Of a stretch of DNA of 64,000 nucleotides, positions 55,276 to 64,000 are shown one piece after another. The stretch comes from Centrapalus pauciflorus (lineage: Eukaryota > Streptophyta > Magnoliopsida > Asterales > Asteraceae): NCBI GenBank assembly GCA_020465985.1, contig JAANYP010002038.1, forward strand, positions 868,001-932,000, in the 5' to 3' direction. Numbering within the stretch: the stretch's first letter is position 1; each line of letters begins with the position of its first letter. The notes beneath the pieces are model-generated. The model was not told the origin of the DNA. It searched no databases and worked only from the letters and a program-made list of their open reading frames with translations. The position numbers and the translations under genes were made by a program.

Positions 55276-57157
55276 ATAATTTATCCTTACAAATTAAATT
55301 GGTAAAGTGGTAAAAAAAAAAAAAAAAAAAAAAATCCGTAGTGATACATGTAACTATGTACCCCACCCCCATGTTTTTATTTCCAATATTTCAATTTTCA
55401 AATGTCACCTAACACAACCATTAATTAATGCTATCCTATGTATTGCGATTTAAGGGAACAAACTTTAAATATCAATTAATGGTAATGAGAAATAAATTCA
55501 CTTTGTGTCTCTATCGACTTGAATACAAAACAAAGAAAAATGTGAGAAACGTATATACAACTCCTGGGTCCAAAAACTATCATCCAATCCTTAAAATTTG
55601 CTCTCTCATCGTAAATTTCATTTCATTTTATGATAATTTTTATGTAAATCACATTAATTTTAGATTTTTTTATCACCACTAACTGTATATGGAAGTGAAT
55701 TTTAGCTAGTTTATATCGGATATTGAAACTTGAGGTATGAAATAATATCGTGGTGTACAAAGCATCACTTACAAGTCTAGAATGGACTTTTGAGAGAATT
55801 AATATTCTTTAAAGTATGTATTCATATAGTGTGTGTTTTCGGCAGGTGTTAATCAAGTTTTCTTCCGTCAACCTAGAGACTTGAAATATGTTAGGCATGT
55901 ATAGACTATGTGTAGAAAATACGGATTGCAAAAATGCTTGGATAATCTGAGAGTCGTGATACTATTTCAGATTGAAGTATTTAGATGGTACAATCGAAAT
56001 CCCAATCGGTTAAAACTCATAGAAAATTCAAACAGAGAATATGATCTATTTCCTGATTTCTTGTACCTATCTAAAATGACCAAAAAGCGGGAATTAATTT
56101 GGCGGGAACCGCCAATTTAACCGAATTTCGAATTCAACCGAATTTTGGGTAAAATTCTGATTCATCTGAATTTCGGGTCCAATTCGGATTCATCCAAATT
56201 TTGGGTCAAGCTCGACCCCAGTCAGGGGCTCTACCCCTTGGACCTCGCCACCAGGGACTGCCGCCCCTGGAACCCCGCTATCGGAGGCGCTGTCCCGAAC
56301 TCCTGGTAATTAATCTTAAATAATATTGAACAAGTGTGCAGTCCGCACCAACCCAACTTGTTCATTATGTAATAAGATTATTTTGGTCAAACAAGTCCAT
56401 CCCATTACACTTAAACAATATTGATGATAAATCACCAACACTATGCCTCTAGTATAACTCATGCATTTTAGTTGGATCACGTATATAAATATTAAGGTTA
56501 TTAAAGATCTACAGCGTTTAATTGTATTATTATCAAATGATTCTTAACTTTACATTTTGCGTTCATTGATATTGTAATATTAGTTGATTTTTTACTCAAA
56601 TTGAAAACGGATTGGATTCCTTTGCAATCAGTATGATAAACCCAAATTGGTATCTTAGTTTTGGTTATAATGTGGTTTAGAATCAATGAGAGAACACTTT
56701 GAATTATGATGAGTATTGTCGCACACTATCATTCTTAGACTTGAGGGAAAACACAAACGTGTTACATTTATTTGTATTAATTTTGTTAAAAAGTTGTAAA
56801 TATAATATATACTTACAAAATATGGTCTAGAAATATTGTATTCACCTTGAAAATTTTTATATGATGTTTTATAAGTTTTAAAAGATATATGTAAACTATT
56901 TCACAATTATTTTAGCATATTGTGGCCATTTGTGTATTTGTTTATGCAATTTTTTAATAAGTAAAACTATATCAGAATTGGCTTATAGTGACAACTAACT
57001 ATGCTACTATGGATCATAAATGTAACTTTGAGTTTTCAAAGTTCATCAAGAAAAATATGTGTTATTTTAAAGGATTTGTAAATACATAACTCTCTATCGT
57101 TATTACACACCCAATTGACACCCTTTCAGTTTTCCTCCACTCTTCATTCTTAATCTA
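55276..57157. other. Gene-free DNA with one GC-rich repeat block
   Basis: AT-rich apart from 56095-56310, where CCGAATTTCG / CAATTCGGATTCATC motifs repeat about every 30 bp and lead into a GC-rich stretch (GGACTGCCGCCCCTGGAACC). The block looks like part of a larger retroelement end; no partner is seen in the window. Confidence 0.4.
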
Positions 57158-57469
57158 TCTATATTATTAAAAAAGTAACAAAATTACTAATTGTCATCTT
57201 CTCATTTTATTTGACACTTGTCATTTTCTTATTAAATTTCTCATTTGTCAATTTTACAAATTGTCATGTCATTTACTAGAATATATTATTAATAATATCA
57301 AATCAAATCTTATTCAATCCTATCTATTAAAATCTATTTTAGCTATTAACCAACTAAAATTTCAAAATAATTTTATATATTTATAAATATTTAATATTAA
57401 TTTTTAATATTATGTTTATATAGTTTTAAGAAAAAAAAATATTTATTAGATTTATCGTTAATAAACTAG
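57158..57469 (+). mobile_element. 312-bp Helitron-like element
   Basis: Starts TCTATATTATTAAAAAAGTA, ends CGTTAATAAACTAG, and lies between A and T. TTGTCAT-type repeats at the 5' side resemble the GCCACATG blocks of the other copies. The 3' hairpin has decayed. Confidence 0.62.
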
Positions 57470-57589
57470 TATTCTTAACATAAGATAAGAGATTAATTTT
57501 AATCAGTAGGTTTCAAATCATTAATGAATGATATACAAGTGGATGGATGCATGATTTTAATAAAATTAGTGAAGGGAAAGAGTGTCGAT

Positions 57590-57795
57590 AACAATTCCTA
57601 ATTTTGTTATTTGGAGACAAAGACTTGGTTAGCAGATTGCAATCGGTTCATTATGTTTCAAATCATTTTTTAAGAAAAACTTTATCTGATAAATTTTAAT
57701 CTGCTGGGGTTTTTTATACAATGATAAATGATTGGGGGTTTTAACCACAAAAATTATTCAATTTGAGAGTTATTTACACAAATATGTCAAAAATA
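57590..57795. repeat. Fragment of the dispersed repeat also at 8.9 and 28 kb
   Basis: Contains TTGGTTAGCAGATTGCAATC, GGGGTTTTTTATACAATGA and GGGGGTTTTAACCACAAAAA, matching the right part of the cluster at 27800-28670. Confidence 0.45.
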
Positions 57796-58109
57796 TCCAT
57801 TTGTTCATAATTGCTTGTTAAATATGTGTATTTTCTTAAATTTCTCTATTTTTTTAAAAATCATTTGATTTAAAAATATGTGCTTATAGTGTGTAAATTT
57901 ATAATTTTAAATTTCACATGTAAATTATTAGGTTACAACATTTAATTTATCTTATAAATTTATAAAAAATTTTGTACATTTGATATAAAAATTTGTACAT
58001 TGTGAAGTGGTTTTTATGTTCTTACAAAATAAAGGTTCTTGTCGTAACCTAATCCTGTATAATTATACATTATGTGTTATTTAAATCAAATAGTGTAAAA
58101 TGAAACCAT

Positions 58110-58517
58110 GGGTCAGGTTAAAAAAAGTACCTCTCGAAATCAAGTGCACCCGAATGTACCAACCTTAAAAAACATTTTTATAATTTTTTTCTCATAACCA
58201 TGTTTAATTTAATGTTATACGCATGATATATGAATTTCACATACATTCACAATTTCTGTGTCATTAAAAATTATGTGAATGCTCAATGCATATTTATGTG
58301 AATGGTCATTTCACACCGTCTGAATGGTGTGAATGACCATTCACATGATTTTTTTTTACCATTAACAAGATTTATGATGTTGCTTCTTTTGAAAAAAAAT
58401 CTTATAATGTTGTCTTATACATGTCTATTCAAAAAAAATATATATGTGAATGATCATTCACATTAGGGTACAATGGGTACGCTGAAATTTTATAGGTACG
58501 CTGATGAACCTGATTCA
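58110..58517. mobile_element. 408-bp relative of the 384-bp hAT-like family
   Basis: The left end GGGTCAGGTT and the reverse-complemented right end TGAATCAGGTTCATC are related; TGAAACCAT is repeated at 58101-58109 and 58518-58526 (8 or 9 bp, depending on where the end is set). The inside, with AACCATGTTTAATTTAATGT and ATATGAATTTCACATACATT, follows the plan of 3891-4274 and 59056-59439 but has diverged. Confidence 0.68.
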
Positions 58518-59055
58518 TGAAACCATATTAAAGTTTAAAGAATTAAACTAGAGGTGGCCGTGCACCTAGGTTTATAGTTTAATTTTTATTATAAGTTTAT
58601 ATAATAACCTACGTAGCCACAATTGCATTTAAAAAAAAAAATACTACCAAAAATAGAAACTAATTATTTTAAACTCAACTAGACTCCGGAATCCGGATGA
58701 CAATTTCAGTCGAATAATCCAAACCAAACATGCGATTTATCATTTAATTTTAATACATTAAAAAAAAACTTAAATTATAGGTCAGTTTTTTAAAATTTAT
58801 GAAATCTTTGTTTAAAAAATAACATCAAAAAAAAAATTTCGATGCAGATGGTTAATTTGGACGTGTCTTGCCTGTTTCATTGTTAATAATTCTTTAAATT
58901 TAATATTGGGAAAATTATTTATTTATTTACATTGAAAAATTTTGATTTGTTTTTTCTTTTTATGTGTATAACCGATTAAAAAAAACATGATTCAATAGTA
59001 TACAATTTAATTGATAGGAAAGTAGTTATTTAATTTCCAGTACACAATCTACATA

Positions 59056-59439
59056 GAATATGATTCGGGTGAATAATACTCATTATGCAGCGCACCAGAA
59101 AGTACCACATTCAAAAAACTTTTTCTTAAATTTTTTTTTCATATGCATGTTTTAGTTAATATTAAAGAGATGGTATGTAAATTTCACATACATTCACATC
59201 TCCTAACTCCTTAAAAATGATGTGAATGTATACTTACATAAAATTGTATATTTGTGAACGTATATCTATGTGATGCATGGTTTCATTCACTTATAATGTG
59301 TGAATGTTCGTGAAATTTATATATTATCTGTGTAATGTTAATTAAAACATGTTTATGAAAAAAATGTAAATTTATTTTTTAAAAGTGGTACATATGAGTA
59401 CGCTACGTAATAGGTGATACTCACTTGAACCTAAATCAG
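59056..59439. mobile_element. 384-bp hAT-like MITE, second copy (8-bp TSD TCTACATA)
   Basis: The same ATGCAGCGCACCAGAAAGTA block and subterminal layout as the copy in the PsbP intron. Left end GAATATGATTCGGGTGA, reverse-complemented right end CTGATTTAGGTTCAAGTGA. Perfect TCTACATA duplication at 59048-59055 and 59440-59447. Equal length in both copies supports the boundaries. Confidence 0.87.
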
Positions 59440-59950
59440 TCTACATATATGTAGGATGGATAATTGGATATACGTTGTACATGTAACTATTTTAAGCAAA
59501 GTATAACGTGTGCGTATATTTAAATAATTGGACAAATGACAAGTAAAAACTGTAATTAATTAGAAGAAGAAAAACCAAAAAAATGAATAAGTTTGGACGT
59601 TAAGTGGCATTTTAGGAAAAATGTTACATGTTTAATTAAAACTCCACTGCATAATTCCGTCTTTCTTACATTTTTATACTTTAATAATTAATAACTATAA
59701 AATTACATTAAAATAAATACCAAATATAATACATATAAAAAAAATTTTAATCCCGAAATAAAATGATACGTCGGATTTTGAATCCCTCTGCCTTTCTATT
59801 TAGTTTTGACATACGTCCATGCAACATTCTTGAATGTCATGTATCAAATGTTTTATATTTTAATTGCGTCTTTCTTACATTTAGCTAGGTATGATATGAT
59901 GTATGCACGTAAGGATATCTTAAAATCATCGTATAATATTGGCTTTTATA

Positions 59951-60210
59951 CAGGGTCGTTCCTATCGTTTTTGGGGTCCGGAGCAAAAATTTATAAAGGG
60001 CCCTCTATACATGTATACGTATATATAATATTTAAAGATTAAAGAAAACAACCATGTAAATATGTACGTAAATATCACAATCAAACAACTAGCAAAACAA
60101 GTAAACTACCAGTATTAGTCTAGGTATTAAAGAAAACTTTTTTTTGGGCCCCCTTGACTGTTGAGCTCTGGGCAGTAGCCCATGTTTCACACCCCAATGG
60201 GCCGGCCCTA
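59951..60210. mobile_element. 260-bp hAT-like MITE
   Basis: The left end CAGGGTCGTTCC and the reverse-complemented right end TAGGGCCGGCCC are similar; CTTTTATA (59943-59950) and CTTCTATA (60211-60218) form an 8-bp duplication with one mismatch. It has GC-rich ends and an AT-rich middle. Confidence 0.75.
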
Positions 60211-60787
60211 CTTCTATATTGCCACACATATGCAACATACGTGTTTCAAAGACTTGTATATCGCTAATTAACAAAACCATTTGTGTGTTTTTTATTTTGT
60301 AAACCAAAACATGCTTTGATGTTTTTACAAACAAGTTCTTGAAATTTGGCAGTTTGTTTTGATAAGAATATGATTTTGACGACAATACAAAAAAGAAACC
60401 AAATCCAACATCATTTGTTAAAAAACCGACAATCATCAACACGAATGTTTTTTAATTTGCATAACCAACACTATATTTACAATAAACTTAATATTATCTC
60501 AAACTAAAGACGAACAAAAACAATGGAGCAAAATATTTTCTTTCTAATCTTCAAAATCACAGATACCAAGTACAGTGCTAAATACCCGGAAAATTGTTGT
60601 GGGTAATATTGACCCCAACCTGAGAATGAGGTTACACAATTGAATTATGTACGGCACATCATCCTATTTTATAGTAGATATAGATATTGTAGTGATATTT
60701 TATAAGCAGTTGAGAATCTCGATAACCCTAATCGTATTGTGGATCCTTGTGACCATCCTTCAAGGTCTGTGCGCAAACAATATTCAG
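60211..60787. other. Intergenic
   Basis: No gene. It lies downstream, on the minus strand, of the open segment at 60788-60952 and could be its 3' flank if that segment is a real exon. Confidence 0.35.
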
Positions 60788-60952
60788 CTAGCTAGCAGTC
60801 GCAACCATGGGATTTGACGTGGAATCATTTGACAAATCTCTTCCTCTTGAACCAACTAAATTTTGCTTGGGGAATAGGTCCTCGTTGGCATATTTGTAGT
60901 GAGAGTTCATTAGTTCGATAACCATATTTGCATCCATTTTGGTGAGTGATGC
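60788..60952 (-). pseudogene. Orphan 55-codon open segment, possible terminal exon of an unknown gene
   Basis: On the minus strand an acceptor-like TTAATTAG is followed directly by an open frame: ASLTKMDANMVIELMNSHYK, then YANEDLFPKQNLVG, a Ser/Asp/Asn-rich stretch and SNPMVATAS before the stop. The composition is that of a normal protein rather than of AT-rich noise, which is unusual in this part of the window. I do not recognise the family and see no convincing upstream exon within the window to its right. It may be the last exon of a gene that was otherwise destroyed, a captured fragment, or chance. Confidence 0.35.
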
Positions 60953-63124
60953 CTAATTAACATAATCGAATTAATAAAAAATGTTCAATATTAAAAATCA
61001 ATGGTATGTTTGAAAGTGCTAAAACGCACTGCACAAATTTTTTTCTGCTCATTAGCTCTTGATCAAATTATGTGAACTGAATTATTTGTTTCTTGTTATA
61101 TATTTAAGACCAGGCTTTACGTTATGGGCCAAGACTTTTATAGCCCAATTATATAATGGCCTGCTAATTAAACTATTGTCTTAAATCTAAAATAAGGCTT
61201 CATTATTCTTTCATATCACAATTGGGCTTTTTGAAACGGACTAATTGCTAAAAATAGTAATAATGTTATGTTTTTTTTTGCATTTATAGCAACATTATTT
61301 ATTTTTTATTATTAATATCAACTTTTATATTTTCTATCATTTATAACAAAATTGAAATTAAATCCCAACCAATATAGAGTATGACATGCACCAAAACAAA
61401 AGTATCCGTAGTTGTTTGTGGTGGAATTTCGTTTGTCGTAAATCTAATGGTAATTTAAATTCCGACCAAATTATGTCAATTGTGAATTTTGAACACGTAT
61501 TTGTGAACTGTGAAATGTGAACTCTATCCTATATTGTAAAAGTCATACTGTGAATATGTTATGTGGATTGTGAAATCTATCATATATTGTAAAAGTCATA
61601 CAATGAATTGTGAACTGTAATGTATGAATTTTACATTGTAAATGTTATATTACCGTTCATTCACAATACATCACAGTTGATTTTTTTGAATCCGATTGTT
61701 GAATTTATTATATCCGATTTTAGTTTTGATTTTGTTGAATCCAATTAAATTATGTACCGTGTATGGAAGAATCGTAAATCAAGCAAGCAAATTAAATTAC
61801 GTGATTGTCTATGGTATCCCATAATTCAAGTATTCAGTTGACTAAAATTGATTTGATATACATTTCTTAATTAAGATTACAAATCATTGACGGTTATACC
61901 ATTGGTTTTATTTTGTTTTTTGTTTTTACTTAGATGGTGTCTTGGTTCCTTTTGATATTGAGGTGCACTGGATCCGAGTTTTATATATTTAAATATATAT
62001 TAATATAGTTGTTGACCAAATTAAGATGGTGAAGCACTATGAGAAAATAAATATTTGATTTGAAATTTCAAATCGTGGAGAAGGTGAAACCGTGTCATTT
62101 GAAGTTTGATAACTACTACTATTCTCTTTGTTTTCCATTTTTCGCTTACAATATTATTAGTTTTAGGTAACAAACTAAATAAAACAATCAATCGCAATCA
62201 AGTTCATTTTGTTTTTAGAGGTGGCTTATTTATTGAGTATTGACATTCTTAGAATGAGGTTTTGAGTTTCACTCCCACGGGTTTTAACGTTTTGGGTTAC
62301 TTGTTTTTTTTTTTTTTAATTCATTTTGTTTTTAGGATCTTCTTTTTTTTATTATACCATAATATTAAGTATTAACATTTATAGCAACTTTTTTTACATC
62401 ATTTTATTTTACTTAACATGATGCTTTTTTTACCATCATGTTAATTTCTTTAACAACCTATTATTGTTTACTCATCATTAACATAATTAAATTTTCATAC
62501 GAATAAAATAAATAAAATAGTTGAGAGACAAAAAAAACACCAAAACTGTTAAAAAAATCTTTCAGTAGTTATCTGCTTATACTAAAGAGACAAGTCGAAA
62601 AATAAATATGTTTTTTCTGTTTGTTAATGTTTGTTATGAATTGAAAACAGAAGTCAAATTAGAAAGGTATGATATGATTACAAATCCATGCATGGTGATT
62701 GGTGTATTTTGATTTGAACTATATAAACTTATTCTCAAAGCTATTTAACTTCGGATTATAATAACATTAGTCTTTTATAAATAAATTCAAAATTATATTA
62801 ATTTATAAATAAACAATTAAATTAAGGTCATGTTTGGCATGCATTTACGATAAATATAATACGAAAAGCTAGTATAGTAGGGACAAAAACATTAATGAAC
62901 CAAACTACAATGGGTCCTTCTTATAATTAGTTGTATCGAAAATACTAAATCCATTTATTTATTCATTAATAATATACATTTTTATAAATTGCTATATATA
63001 ATTAAAAAAATTCCTCCATTGGAAAAGTTTTGGAAATAATTTTATAGACACCGAAATGCCCAATCAAAACTAACAGGTAAAGTCCTCTAAACCCAATGGA
63101 TCTGAGAATTAAGGTTATCTTTTT
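60953..63124. other. AT-rich gene-free DNA
   Basis: No gene or clear element. Around 61490-61680 the motifs GTGAACTGTGAA and ATTGTAAAAGTCATAC recur several times, a loose local tandem repeat. Confidence 0.45.
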
Positions 63125-63678
63125 GGGTTAAAGCCGTACAATAGTTGTGTACTTTTTAAAATGTATCGATATGGTATGTGTACTATTTTAATTATTCACA
63201 TTACACGTGTACTTTCTGAATCGTTCAAATTTGATACGTGTACTACATTTTTTCATATCAATATGATACATTTGGTAACCGGTTACTGACTGTACATGTT
63301 AAGAGTGAAATTTCTCTTATTATCAATGTTCAAATTTCCATAATTGAAGCATCAAATACACTCTCTCGTCCTTGCAATAATCTGGTAGGAGAAATCACAT
63401 AGCACAACCAACTTCAAACACCAACAAACCTCTGTAGAATTCTTCAATGACGATCTTAACCGTCCAGATCAAAGAACTATGTGTTGCGAAGCTTATTCTC
63501 AAATTTCACGCAGATCCAATGGTGAACAAGTTCGTACAGACGATTCTCCCACAACTGCGCAGAACTAGACGAAATAACTGGTCACAAAAAGTAAATGTAT
63601 CATATTAACAATATAAAAAGTGCACGTACTATATCGATACACCTTAAAAAATATACTGCTATTGTACGGCTTTACCCC
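63125..63678. mobile_element. 554-bp Mutator-like element (9-bp TSD TATCTTTTT)
   Basis: The left end GGGTTAAAGCCGTACAATAG and the reverse-complemented right end GGGGTAAAGCCGTACAATAG match and continue into TATCGATA blocks. Perfect 9-bp duplication at 63116-63124 and 63679-63687. The inside at 63340-63590 is balanced in composition and includes an ATG followed by an open stretch (MTILTVQIKELCVAKLILKF and on), which resembles a captured gene leader. No transposase. Confidence 0.9.
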
Positions 63679-63832
63679 TATCTTTTTTGATGAACTTCTT
63701 AATATGTTATATTATTATTATTGTTAGTAAAAAACTAAATTAGTATATCTATTTTAACACTTGACATGAAATTTTATATTTTTTTATGGTTGTCATTCTT
63801 CTAGTAACGTGAAGAATAAACATAAAATACGT

Positions 63833-64000
63833 TAGGGGTGAGCAAAAAACCTAAGAAAACAAAAAACAGAACCGGAAAAAACCAGCGTTTGGTTTGTGTG
63901 TTTCCCAAAAACTGTAAATTTCAGTTTGGTGTGGTTTTTGTCCAAAAACCAAACCGAAATTAACTACAACCGCACCAAAAATTAGTTTTCCTAGTTCCCG
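63833..64000. mobile_element. Left part of a hAT-like element cut by the window end
   Basis: Starts TAGGGGTGAGCAAAAAACC, the same terminus as the element at 6324-6602, followed by AACCGGAAAAAACCAG- and AACCAAACCGAAAT-type repeats. The right end is outside the window. Confidence 0.6.

Noticed and set aside
60089..60442. 117-codon minus-strand frame
   Set aside because: About a third lies inside the hAT-like MITE at 59951-60210 and the rest has no recognisable domain.

Overview
The window reads as nuclear DNA of a flowering plant, almost certainly a eudicot. Genes are split by GT-AG introns, the non-coding DNA is very AT-rich, the proteins are plant-specific or plastid-targeted, and all major classes of plant transposon debris are present. 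An asterid such as a member of the daisy family is my guess from general feel only; nothing in the sequence proves it.

Five protein genes can be built exon by exon. (1) 2417-5388, +: PsbP, the 23-kDa lumenal protein of the photosystem II oxygen-evolving complex. (2) 9410-14784, +: a plastid-targeted, membrane-anchored helical protein of unknown function. (3) 19656-26057, +: a secretory-pathway multi-EF-hand protein of the CREC/reticulocalbin type. (4) 30772-39306, -: a PAT1-family mRNA decapping activator. (5) 43310-44965, -: a single-exon nepenthesin-type aspartic protease. They look like independent housekeeping genes; nothing suggests a cluster or shared pathway. From about 45 kb to the end I find no intact gene, only transposable-element remains, AT-rich filler and one unexplained 55-codon open segment (60788-60952, -).

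The main content of the window is its transposon record, which is unusually readable because many elements still have intact target-site duplications (TSDs). Elements with 9-bp TSDs (Mutator-like): a 1.9-kb palindrome (247-2181) ending 235 bp before the PsbP start codon, three copies of one ~307-bp MITE (18820, 53590, 54960), 48977-49388 and 63125-63678. Elements with 8-bp TSDs (hAT-like): 5630-6883 with 6324-6602 nested in it, 18243-18763 and 26672-27171 (one family, on either side of the EF-hand gene), 35587-35960, 53369-54138 with a Mutator-like MITE nested in it, 59951-60210, and a 384-bp family (3891-4274, 59056-59439, relative at 58110-58517). There are five small Helitron-like elements, a tRNA-derived SINE with an internal 100-bp duplication, a 5'-truncated copia element that keeps its 3' LTR, and a broken PIF/Harbinger-type transposase fragment.

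I found no new multi-gene system. The best candidates for something undescribed are the giant palindrome that supplies or abuts the PsbP promoter, the family of short Mutator-like elements with perfect TSDs, the 384-bp element set inside a split (TA)n tract in a PsbP intron, and the unassigned open segment near 60.9 kb. All calls come from reading the sequence; no database search was possible.
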